DNA of 64,000 nucleotides, taken from Doris montereyensis. Its lineage: Eukaryota > Mollusca > Gastropoda > Nudibranchia > Dorididae. This document shows, in pieces, positions 22,305 to 34,100 of this stretch. Both the position numbers and the translations under genes were made by a program. The DNA lies in assembly GCA_037039925.1 (NCBI GenBank), contig JAXRKP010000803.1, positions 142,501 through 206,500 on the forward strand, written 5' to 3'. Every line of letters starts with the position of its first letter. The stretch's first letter is position 1. Under the pieces are notes generated by a model. The model did not search any database. It had not been told where the DNA came from and worked only from the letters and a program-made list of their open reading frames with translations.

Positions 22305-22405
22305 TTCCTCTCTTTCTTAGTTATTCTTTTTCTTCCTTTCTTTTTCTTCTTTTTTTCTTTCTTTCTCTCTTTTTCTTTCTTTCTTTCTTTCCGTCTTTCT
22401 CCATT
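22305..22405. repeat. Polypyrimidine (TTTC)n tract
   Basis: About 100 bases of almost pure C/T on the plus strand, mainly TTTCT units. An open minus-strand frame across it encodes only Lys/Glu/Arg repeats. Confidence 0.9.
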
Positions 22406-22639
22406 ACTCTCTTTTGTTGCTAGTATCATTGTTAACTCAGGTGTATCATAGTGTATGTTGTCAGTTCCACTAAATGGTGATATGTTATTCAACTCGTCCT
22501 TGTAACTTTTTGAGTTTGCTTATGCATTAATGCCTTGTATTCATTGGCGATTTGCATCACGTCTTTCTTCCACTGCTCCACGTGGTCCACGTGGTCCACA
22601 TCTAATGATCCAGGATTTGATTTCTTTACATTTAAATGG

Positions 22640-24001
22640 ACATCTAGCTGGATGGGTTTTAATTAATTATAATGTACGGCGCTAAAGCCATCTATACCTA
22701 TGGTGCATTGGGTTGAGGCTGTCTCTACCTTTTTATTTTACGGGGATCAAGCCATCGTTACCTATAGTGTACTAGGTTAAAGCCGTTTCTAGCTATAGTG
22801 TACGGGATAAAAGCCGTTTCTACATATAGTATACCAGGCTAAAGCCGTCTCTACCTATAGTGTAGCTAACGCCGTCTATACCTAAAGTGTACTAGGCTTC
22901 AGCCGTCTCTACGTTTAGTGGATGGGGCTAAAGCCGTCTATACTTATAGTGGACTGGGCTAAAGCCGGCCAAACCTATAGTGTCCTTAGATAAAGCCATC
23001 TATACCTACAGTGTAAAGACTAAAGCCGGCTATACCAATAGTGTAAAGAGATAAAGTCGTCTATACCTATAGTGTAAAGAGATACATCCGTCTATACCCA
23101 TAGTTTAAAGAAATAAAGCCCTCTATACCTAGAGTATACGGAGATAAAGCCGTCTATACCTATAGCGTAAGAGATAAAGTCGTCTATACCTATAGTGTAA
23201 AGAGATAAAGCCGGCTATACCTATTGTGTAAAGAGATAAAGCCGTCTATACCTAGACTGTAAAGAGATAAAGCCAGCTATACCTATAGTGTACGGAGATA
23301 AAGTCATCTTTACCTATAGTGTACGGAGATAAAAATATCTATACCTATAGTGTACGGAGATAAAGCCGTCTATACTTACAGTGTAAAGATATAAAGCCGT
23401 CTATACCTATAGTGTAAAGAGATACAGCCGTATATACATATAGTGTACGGAAATAAAGCCTTCTATACCTATAGGGTAAAGAGATAAAGCCGTCTATTCC
23501 TATAGTGTACGGAGACAAAGCCGTCTATACTTACAGTGTAAAGAGATAAAGCCGTCTATACCTATAGTGTACGGAAATAAAGCTGTCTATACCTATAGTG
23601 TATGGAGATAAAGCCGTCTATACCTATAGTGTAAAGGGATCAAGCCGTCTATACCTATAGTGTAAAGAGATAAAGCCGTCTATACCTATAGTGTAAAGAG
23701 ATAAAGTCGTCTATACCTATAGTGTATGGAGATAAAGCCGTCTATACCTATAGTGTAAAGAGATAAAGCCGTCTATACCTATAGTGTAAAGAGATAAAGC
23801 CGTCTATACCTATAGTGTAAAGAGATAAAGCCGTCTATACCTATAGTGTATGGAGATAAAGCCGTCTATACCTATAGTGTAAAGAGATAAAGCCGTCTAT
23901 ACCTATAGTGTAAAGAGATAAAGCCGTCTATACCTATAGTGTATGGAGATAACGCCGTCTATACCTATAGTCTACGGAGATAAAGCCGTCTATACCTATA
24001 G
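22640..24001. repeat. Giant minisatellite, left edge (type 0 then type 1 monomers)
   Basis: From about 22670 to 22980 the units are strongly diverged (GCTAAAGCCGTCTCTACC, TATAGTGTAC). From about 23000 they settle into type 1, GATAAAGCCGTCTATACC then TATAGTGTAAAGA, with a 31-bp period and occasional GTACGGA or GTATGGA variants. No gene is seen inside. Confidence 0.92.
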
Positions 24002-24200
24002 CGCCAGACTATGTATGTAACACGCCTAACAGGCGGTTGTGTGAATTTGTCTCCTGGAATTTTCATCATTCGTGTGTGTTTTACAGTGCATTCGACCTTG
24101 TGATTTACACTGACTTTTATATGAAGTTTTACCGGTTCTAAGGATATAAGTTCCAAGCATTTTTATTCAAGGATTCATTCGACATTTCATACTTGACTCC

Positions 24201-24590
24201 ATGGCTTTTACAAACTCCATTAACGTTCACCACCTCCATTTTGTTTTATTGAGCATAAGAGTATTACTCACTATACTCTTCACAGCTCCATATTTTCACC
24301 ACCAACTGTGCGCCAACAAATCACACAGAGCAAAACACACTGACCAACGCGGCGGTCGTCGCAAGCAGCGCAAAATCGAGACAATCGTCGGCCACCGTCC
24401 CCCAGCAAGACACGTCAAAACAAATTCACCGTCTAACCTGACGCGCATAATCACTGACAACAATAACAACATTCACTGTAACAACGACACACAACTGAAC
24501 TACTCTCCTCACTCGACCTGTCAATCATTCCAAGCAAGACAAAAATTCAGTATCACAGAACAACGGGCTTCTCAAGGTCGTCTATTTTAA
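24201..24590 (+). CDS. Hypothetical 129-residue frame at the 5' end of a non-LTR fragment
   Basis: The frame starts at ATG 24201 with a hydrophobic stretch (VLLSIRVLLTILFTAPY), then a basic segment (RGGRRKQRKIETI) and an Asn/Thr-rich segment, ending at TAA. Similar short frames before the endonuclease occur in CR1-like elements, either as ORF1 remnants or as the N-terminal part of ORF2. The function is unknown. The codons just downstream carry endonuclease homology in other frames, so this may be the frameshifted N-terminus of ORF2. Because the element is cut at 24829, no functional product is expected. Confidence 0.4.
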   Translation: MAFTNSINVHHLHFVLLSIRVLLTILFTAPYFHHQLCANKSHRAKHTDQRGGRRKQRKIETIVGHRPPARHVKTNSPSNLTRIITDNNNNIHCNNDTQLNYSPHSTCQSFQARQKFSITEQRASQGRLF

Positions 24591-24599
24591 TTCTCGGTC

Positions 24600-24829
24600 T
24601 TGCAGAAATAAGACCCTTCAGATTTATAATAAATGAAACGAAAGCCGACATAATTTTTATAACAGAAACGTGGTTGAGAGAGCAAGGAGATGAGCCTCAT
24701 CACAGAAATGATGCCAAAAGGCTATAACTTCCACGGCGAAGCGAGGAAAACAAGGACGGGAGGGGCGTAGCCATCGTGTACAGGGACTCGTTCCAAATAA
24801 CCAAATGTAAAGAAAATTTCAATACGACA
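24600..24829 (+). pseudogene. Non-LTR endonuclease N-terminus, truncated
   Basis: The segment at about 24627-24680 encodes NETKADIIFITETWLREQGD, which matches the catalytic Glu motif (TETW) of APE-type endonucleases. Homology continues with frame changes (a GGG..VAIVYRDSF-like segment near 24758-24800) and stops abruptly at the satellite boundary. About four fifths of the endonuclease and all of the RT are missing. Confidence 0.7.
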
Positions 24830-25145
24830 CTATAGTGTAAAGAGATAAAGCCGTCTATACCTATAGTGTAAAGAAATAAAGCCGTCTATTCCTATAGTGT
24901 ACGGAAATATAGCCGTCTATACCTAATGTAAAGAGATAAAGCCGTCTATACCTATAGTGTAAAGAGATAACGCCGTCTATACCTATAGTGTAAAGAGATA
25001 AAGCCGTCTATACCTATAGTGTAAAGGGATAAAGCCGTCTATACCTATAGGGTAGAGAGATAAAGCCGTCTATACCTATAGTGTAAAGGGATAAAGCCGT
25101 CTATACCTATAGTGTAAGAGATAAAGCCGTCTATACCTATAGTGT
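24830..25145. repeat. Giant minisatellite, type 1 monomers continuing
   Basis: The array resumes in the type 1 form (GATAAAGCCGTCTATACC) after the insertion, then changes abruptly near 25145 to type 2 (GATAAGGCCGTGTATACC). Confidence 0.92.
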
Positions 25146-28100
25146 ACGGAGATAAGGCCGTGTATACCTATAGCCTATGGGGATAAGGCCGTGTATACCT
25201 ATAGTGTACGGGGATAAGGCCGTGTATACCTACATAGCCTATGGGGATAAGGCCGTGTATACCTACTTAGCCTATGGGGATAAGGCCGTATATACCTACA
25301 TAGCCTATGGGGATAAGGCCGTGTATACCTACATAGCCTATGGGGATAAGGCCGTGTATACCTACATAGCCTATGGGGATAAGGCCGTGTATACCTATAG
25401 CGTATGGGGATAAGGCCGTGTATACCTATAGTGTACGGGGATAAGGCCGTGTATACCTATAGTGTACGGGGATAAGGCCGTGTATACCTATAGTGTATGG
25501 AGATAAGGCCGTGTATACCTATAGCGTACGGTAATAAGGCCATGTATACCTATAGTGTATGGGAATAAGGCCGTGTATACCTATAGTGTCTGGGGATAAG
25601 GCCGTGTATACCTATAGTGTACGGGGATAAGGCCGTGTATACCTATAGTGTACGGGGATAAGGCCGTGTATACCTATAGTGTACGGGGATAAGGCCGTGT
25701 ATACCTATATAGCGTAGGGGGATAAGGCCGTGTATACCTATAGTGTAGGGGAATAAGGCCGTGTATACCTATATAGCGTAGGGGGATAAGGCCGTGTATA
25801 CCAATAGTGACGGGGATAAGGCCGTGTATACCTATAGTTTAGGGGGATAAGGCCGTGTATACCTATAGTGTACGGGGATAAGGCCGTGTATACCTATAGT
25901 GTATGGGGATAAGGCCGTGTATACATATAGTGTATGGGGATAAGGCCGTGTATACCTATAGTGTACGGGGATAAGGCTGTGTATACCTATAGTGTACGGG
26001 GATAAGGCCGTGTATACATATAGTGTATGGGGATAAGGCCGTGTATACCTATAGTGTATGGGGATAAGGCTGTGTATACCTATAGTGTACGGGGATAAGG
26101 CCGTGTATACCTATAGTGTAGGGGGATAAGGCTGTGTATACCTATAGTGTATGGGGATAAGGCCGTGTATACCTATAGTGTATGGGGATAAGGCCGTGTA
26201 TACCTATAGTGTATGGGGATAAGGCTGTGTATACCTATAGTGTATGGGGATAAGGCCGTGTATACCTATAGTGTATGGGGATAAGGCTGTGTATACCTAT
26301 AGTGTACGGGGATAAGGCCGTGTATACCTATAGTGATGGGGATAAGGCCGTGTATACCTATAGTGTACGGGGATAAGGCCGTGTATACCTATAGTGACGG
26401 TGATAAGGCCGTGTATCCCTATAGTGTATGGGGATAAGGCCGTGTATACCTATGATGTACGGGGATAAGGCCGTGTATACCTATAGCGTACGGGTGATAA
26501 GGCCGTGTATACCTATAGTGTACGGGGATACGGCCGTGTATACCTATAGTGTACGGGGATAAGGCCGTGTATACCTATAGTGACGGCGATAAGGCCGTGT
26601 ATCCCTATAGTGTATAGAGATTAAGCCGTGTATGCTGTGTATACTACGATGTACGGGGATAAGGCCGTGTATACCTAGATAGCGTATGGGGATAAAACCG
26701 TGTATACCTATAGTGTATGGGGATAAGGCCGTGTGGACCTATAGTGTATGGGAATAAGGCCGTATATACCTATAGTGTACGGGGATAAGGCCGTGTATAC
26801 CTATAGTGACGGCGATAAGGCCGTGTATACATATAGTGTATGGGGATAAGGCCGTGTATACCTATAGTGTACGGGGATAAGGCTGTGTATACCTATAGTG
26901 TACGGGGATAAGGCCGTGTATACATATAGTGTATGGGGATAAGGCCGTGTATACCTATAGTGTATGGGGATAAGGCTGTGTATACCTATAGTGTACGGGG
27001 ATAAGGCCGTGTATACCTATAGTGTACGGGGATAAGGGGTATACCTATAGTGTATGGGGATAAGGCCGTGTATACCTATAGTGTATGGGGATAAGGCCGT
27101 GTATACCTATAGTGTATGGGGATAAGGCCGTGTATACCTATAGTGTATGGGGATAAGGCCGTGTATACCTATAGTGTATGGGGATAAGGCCGTGTATACC
27201 TATAGTGTACGGGGATAAGGCCGTGTATACCTATAGTGTATGGGGATAAGGCCGTGTATACCTATAGTGTACGGGGATAAGGCCGTGTATACCTATAGTG
27301 TACGGGGATAAGGCCGTGTATACCTATAGTGTATGGGGATAAGGCCGTGTATACCTATAGTGTAGGGGGATAAGGCCGTGTATACCTATAGTGACGGGGA
27401 TAAGGCCGTGTATACCTATAGTGTACGGGGATAAGGCCGTGTATACCTATAGTGTACGGGGATAAGGCCGTGTATACCTATAGTGTATGGGGATAAGGGC
27501 GTGTATACCTATAGTGAACGGTGATAAGGCCGTATACCTACATATAGTGTACGGGGATAAGGCCGTGTATACCTGGGGATAGTGTACGGGGATAAGGCCG
27601 TGTATACCTATAGTGTACGGGGATAAGGCCGAGTATACCTATAGTGTACGGGGATAAGGCCGTGTATACATAAAGTGTACGGGGATAAGGCCGTGTATAC
27701 CTATAGTGTATGGGGATAAGGCCGTGTATACCTATAGTGTATGGGGATAAGGCCGTATATACCTATAGTGTAGGGGGATAAGGCCGTGTATACCTATAGT
27801 GTACGGGGATAAGGCCGTGTATACCTATAGTGTATGGGGATAAGGCCGTGTATACCTATAGTGTACGGGGATAAGGCCGTGTATACCTATAGTGTAGTGG
27901 GGGATAAGGCCGTGTATGTAGTGTAAGGGGATAAGGGGGTGTATACCTATAGTGTACGGGGATAAGGCCGTGTATACCTATAGTGTATGGGGATAAGGCC
28001 GTGTATACCTATAGTGTATGGGGATAAGGCCGTGTATACCTATAGTGTATGGGGATAAGGCCGTGTATACCTATAGTGATAAGGGGGATAAGGCCGTGTA

Positions 28101-31100
28101 TACCTATAGTGTACGGGGATAAGGCCGTGTATACCTATAGTTTAGGGGGATAAGGCCGTGTATACCTATAGTGTACGGGGATAAGGCCGTGTATACCTAT
28201 AGTGTATGGGGATAAGGCCGTGTATACCTATAGTGTACGGGGATAAGGCCGTGTATACCTATAGTGTACGGGGATAAGGCCGTGTATACCTACCTATAGT
28301 GTATGGGGATAAGGCCGTGTATACCTATAGTGTACGGGGATAAGGCTGTGTATACCTATAGTGTACGGGGATAAGGCCGTGTATACCTATAGTGTATGGG
28401 GATAAGGCCGTGTATACCTATAGTGTATGGGGATAAGGCCGTGTATACCTATAGTGTACGGGGATAAGGCCGTGTATACCTATAGTGTACGGGGATAAGG
28501 CCGTGTATACCTATATAGTGTAGGGGATAAGGCCGTGTATACCTATAGTGTACGGGGATAAGGCCGTGTATACCTATAGCGTAGTGGGGATAAGGTGGAT
28601 AACGTGTATACCTATAGTGTAGGGGGATAAGGCCGTGTATACCTATAGTGTACGGGGATAAGGCCGTGTATACCTATAGTGTACGGGGATAAGGCCGTGT
28701 ATACCTATAGTGTACGGGGATAAGGCCGTGTATACCTATAGTGTACGGGGATAAGGCCGTGTATACCTATAGTGTATGGGGATAAGGCCGTGTATACCTA
28801 TAGTGTATGGGGATAAGGCCGTGTATACCTATAGTGTATGGGGATAAGGTATACCTATAGTGTATGGGGATAAGGTGTATACCTATAGTGTATGGGGATA
28901 AGGCCGTGTATACCTATAGTGTACGGGGATAAGGCCGTGTATACCTATAGTGTATGGGGATAAGGCCGTGTATACCTATAGTGTACGGGGATAAGGCCGT
29001 GTATACCTATATAGTGTATACCTATAGTGTGGGGATAGTGTATACCTATAGTGCGTAGGGGGATAAGGCCGTGTATACCTATAGTGGGGATAAGGCCGTG
29101 TATACCTATAGTGTAGGGGGATAAGGCCGTGTATACCTATAGTGTACGGGGATAAGGCCGTGTATACCTATAGTGTATGGGGATAAGGCCGTGTATACCT
29201 ATAGTGTATGGGGATAAGGCCGTGTATACCTATAGTGTACGGGGATAAGGCCGTGTATACCTATAGTGTAGGGTGTATACCTATAGTGTATGGGGATAAG
29301 GCCGTGTATACCTATAGTGTACGGGGATAAGGCCGTGTATACCTAGTGTACGGGGATAGTGTACCTATAGTGTACGGGGATAAGGCCGTGTATACCTATA
29401 GTGTAGGGGGATAAGGCCGTGTATACCTATAGTGTACGGGGATAAGGCCGTGTATACCTATAGGTATGGGGATAAGGCCGTGTATACCTATAGTGTATGG
29501 GGATAAGGCCGTGTATACCTATAGTGTAGGGGGATAAAGGTATACCTATAGTGTACGGGGATAACCGTGTATACCTATAGTGTACGGGGATAAGGCCGTG
29601 TATACCTATAGTGTATGGGGATAAGGCCGTGTATACCTATATAGATGTACGGGGATAAGGCCGTGTATACCTATAGTGTATGGGGATAAGGCCGTGTATA
29701 CCTATAGTGTACGGGGATAAGGCCGTGTATACCTATAGTGTATGGGGATAAGTGTATACCTATAGTGGGGGGATAAGGCCGTGTATACCTATAGTGTACG
29801 GGGATAAGGCCGTGTATACCTATAGTGTACGGGGATAAGGCCGTGTATACCTATAGTGTACGGGGATAAGGCCGTGTATACCTATAGTGTACGGGGATAA
29901 GGCCGTGTATACCTATAGTGTATGGGGATAAGGCCGTGTATACCTATAGTGTACGGGGATAAGGCCGTGTATACCTATAGTGTACGGGGATAAGGCCGTG
30001 TATACCTATAGTGTATGGGGATAAGGCCGTGTATACCTATAGTGTATGGGGATAAGGCCGTGTATACCTATAGTGTATGGGGATAAGGCCGTGTATACCT
30101 ATAGTGTATGGGGATAAGGCCGTGTATACCTATAGTGTACGGGGATAAGGCCGTGTATACCTATAGTGTATGGGGATAAGGCCGTGTATACATATAGTGT
30201 ATGGGGATAAGGCCGTGTATACCTATAGTGTATAAGGGGATAAGGCCGTGTATACCTATAGTGTATGGGGATAAGGCCGTGTATACCTATAGTGTATGGG
30301 GATAAGGCCGTGTATACCTATAGTGTATGGGGATAAGGCCGTGATATACCTATAGTGTAGGGGGATAAGGCCGTGTATACCTATAGTGTATGGGGATAAG
30401 GCCGTGTATACCTATAGTGTATGGGGATAAGGCCGTGTATACCTATAGTGTATGGGGATAAGGCCGTGTATATACCTATAGTGTATGGGGATAAGGCCGT
30501 GTATACCTATAGTGTATGGGGATAAGGCCGTGTATACCTATAGTGTGTAGGGGGATAAGGCCGTGTATACCTATAGTGTGATGGGGATAAGGCCGTGTAT
30601 ACCTATAGTGTATGGGGATAAGGCCGTGTATACCTATAGTGACGGTGATAAGGCCGTGTATCCCTATAGTGTATGGGGATAATGCCGTGTATACCTATGT
30701 GTACGGGGATAAGGCCGTGTATACCTATAGTGTACGGTGATAAGGCCGTGTATACCTATAGTGTACGGGGATAAGGCCGTGTATACCTATAGTGTACGGG
30801 GATAAGGCCGTGTATACCTATAGTGTACGGGGATAAGGCCGTGTATACCTATAGTGTATAGGGATAAGGCCGTGTATACCTACGAGTGTACGGGGATAAG
30901 GCCGTGTATACCTAGATAGCGTATGGGGATAAAACCGTGTATACCTATAGTGTACGGGGATAAGGCCGTGTGGACCTATAGTGTATGGGAATAAGGCCGT
31001 ATATACCTATAGTGTACGGGGATAAGGCCGTGTATACCTATAGTGACGGGGATAAGGCCGTGTATACATATAGTGTATGGGGATAAGGCCGTGTATACCT

Positions 31101-34100
31101 ATAGTGTACGGGGATAAGGCTGTGTATACCTATAGTGTACGGGGATAAGGCCGTGTATACATATAGTGTATGGGGATAAGGCCGTGTATACCTATAGTGT
31201 ATGGGGATAAGGCTGTGTATACCTATAGTGTACGGGGATAAGGCCGTGTATACCTATAGTGTAGGGGGATAAGGCTGTGTATACCTATAGTGTATGGGGA
31301 TAAGGCCGTGTATACCTATAGTGTATGGGGATAAGGCCGTGTATACCTATAGTGTATGGGGATAAGGCTGTGTATACCTATAGTGTATGGGGATAAGGTC
31401 GTGTATACCTATAGTGTATGGGGGATAAGGCTGTGTATACCTATAGTGTAGGGGGATAAGGCCGTGTATACCTATAGTGTATGGGGATAAGGCCGTGTAT
31501 ACCTATAGTGTACGGGGATAAGGCTGTGTATACCTATAGTGTATACCTATAGTGGGGATAAGGCCGTGTATACATATAGTGTATGGGGATAAGGCCGTGT
31601 ATACCTATAGTGTAGGGGGATAAGGCCGTGTATACCTATAGTGTACGGGGATAAGGCCGTGTATACCTATAGTGTACGGGGATAAGGCCGTGTATATCTA
31701 TAGTGTACGGGGATAAGGCCGTGTATACCTATAGTGTATGGGGATAAGGCCGTGTATACCTATAGTGAACGGTGATAAGGCCGTATATACATATAGTGTA
31801 CGGGGATAAGCCGTGTATACCTATAGTGTAGGGGGGATAAGGCCGTGTATACCTATAGTGTACGGGGATAAGGCCGTGTATACCTATAGTGTACGGTGAT
31901 AAGGCCGTGTATACATAATAGTGTATGGGGATAAGGCCGTGTATACCTATAGTGTATGGGGATAAGGCCGTGTATACCTATAGTGTATGGGGATAAGGCC
32001 GTGTATACCTATAGTGTATGGGGATAAGGCCGTGTATACCTATAGTGTTTAGGGGGATAAGGCCGTGTATACCTATAGTGTACGGGGATAAGGCCGTGTA
32101 TACCTATAGTGTATGGGGATAAGGCCGTGTATACTATAGTGTAGGGGGATAAGGCCGTGTATACCTATAGTGTATGGGGATAAGGCCGTGTATACCTATA
32201 GTGTATAGGGGATAAGGCCGTGTATACCTATAGTGTACGGGGATAAGGCCGTGTATACCTATAGTGTATGGGGATAAGGCCGTGTATACCTATAGTGTAC
32301 GGGGGGATAAGGCCGTGTATACCTATAGTGTATGGGGATAAGGCCGTGTATACCTATAGTGTATGGGGATAAGGCCGTGTATACCTATAGTGTATGGGGA
32401 TAAGGCCGTGTATACCTATAGTGTACGGGGATAAGGCCGTGTATACCTATAGTGTAGGGGGATAAGGCCGTGTATACCTATAGTGTAGGGGGATAAGGCC
32501 GTGTATACCTATAGTGTACGGGGATAAGGCCGTGTATACCTATAGTGTATGGGGGGATAAGGCCGTGTATACCTATAGTGTACGGGGATAAGGCCGTGTA
32601 TACCTATAGTGTATGGGGATAAGGCCGTGTATACCTATAGTGTATGGGGATAAGGTCTATACCTATAGTGTGTATACCTATAGTGTACGGGGATAAGGCC
32701 GTGTATACCTATAGTGTACGGGGATAAGGCCGTGTATACCTATAGTGTATGGGGATAAGGCCGTGTATACCTATAGTGTATGGGGATAAGGCCGTGTATA
32801 CCTATAGTGTATGGGGATAAGGCCGTGTATACCTGTATGGGGATAAGGCCGTGTATACCTATAGTGTACGGGGATAAGGCCGTGTATACCTATAGTGTAC
32901 GGGGATAAGGCCGTGTATACCTATAGTGTATGGGGATAAGGCCGTGCTATAGTGTATGGGGATACGTGTATACCTATAGTGTACGGTGATAAGGCGTGTA
33001 TACCTATAGTGTACGGGGATAAGGCCGTGTATACCTATAGTGTACGGGGATAAGGCCGTGTATACCTATAGTGTATGGGGATAAGGCCGTGTATACCTAT
33101 AGTGTACGGGGATAAGGCCGTGTATACCTATAGTGTACGGGGATAAGGCCGTGTATACATATAGTGTATGGGGATAAGGCCGTGTATACCTATAGTGTAC
33201 GGGGATAAGGCCGTGTATACCTATAGTGTATGGGGATAAGGCCGTGTATACCTATAGTGTACCGGGGATAAGGCCGTGTATACCTATAGTGTATGGGGAT
33301 AAGGCCGTGTATACCTATAGTGTATGGGGATAAGGCCGTGTATACCTATAGTGTACGGGGATAAGGCCGTGTATACCTATAGTGTACGGGGATAAGGCCG
33401 TGTATACCTATAGTGTATGGGGATAAGGCCGTGTATACCTATAGTGTACGGGGATAAGGCCGTGTATACCTATAGTGTATGGGGATAAGGCCGTGTATAC
33501 CTATAGTGTGTATACCTATAGTGTACGGGGATAAGGCCGTGTATACCTATAGTGTACGGGGATAAGGCCGTGTATACCTATAGTGTATGGGGATAAGGCC
33601 GTGTATACCTATAGTGTACGGGGATAAGGCCGTGTATACCTATAGTGTATGGGGATAAGGCCGTGTATACCTATAGTGTATGGGGATAAGGCCGTGTATA
33701 CCTATACGGGGATAAGGCCGTGTATACCTATAGTGTACGGGGATAAGGCCGTGTATACCTATAGTGTACGGGGATAAGGCCGTGTATACCTATAGTGTAT
33801 GGGGATAAGGGTGTATACCTATAGTGTATGGGGATAAGGCCGTGTATACCTATAGTGTAGGGGGATAAGGCCGTGTATACCTATAGTGTATGGGGATAAG
33901 GCCGTGTATACCTATAGTGTATGGGGATAAGGCCGTGTATACCTATAGTGTACGGGGATAAGGCCGTGTATACCTATAGTGTATGTACGGGGATAAGGCC
34001 GTGTATACCTATAGTGTATGGGGATAAGGCCGTGTATACCTATAGTGTACGGGGGATAAGGCCGTGTATACCTATAGTGTACGGGGATAAGGCCGTGTAT

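Larger units (their letters stand above)
19909..22640. other. Unassigned intergenic DNA with small duplications
   Basis: A 129-codon open stretch (19953-20342, plus) has no recognisable domain and is probably chance. Two imperfect copies of a ~110-bp block lie at about 21180-21290 and 21291-21395 (both contain TGCAAAAGAATTTA and AATGTTGACAATGAA). Two copies of a ~64-bp block lie at about 21795-21905 (both contain TATAATTGTTACAATACCGT). A pyrimidine-rich TTTC tract spans 22305-22405. Confidence 0.5.
24002..24829 (+). mobile_element. 5' fragment of a non-LTR retrotransposon inserted in the satellite
   Basis: Non-satellite DNA flanked by CTATAG on both sides (23996-24001 and 24830-24835). It contains a 129-codon open frame and then the start of an APE-type endonuclease (KADIIFITETWLREQ and GVAIVYRDSF-like, 24635-24815) that is cut off at the satellite junction. 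Only the 5' part of the element is present, with no RT and no poly-A tail. Confidence 0.75.

Noticed and set aside
22268..22492. Lys/Glu/Arg-rich frame on the minus strand
   Set aside because: It is a translation of the polypyrimidine (TTTC)n tract.
24819..24836. Sequence similar to a T7 promoter (CAATACGACACTATAG)
   Set aside because: It spans the junction of the non-LTR fragment and the satellite, lacks two bases of the consensus, and CTATAG belongs to every satellite monomer. It is coincidence, not vector.
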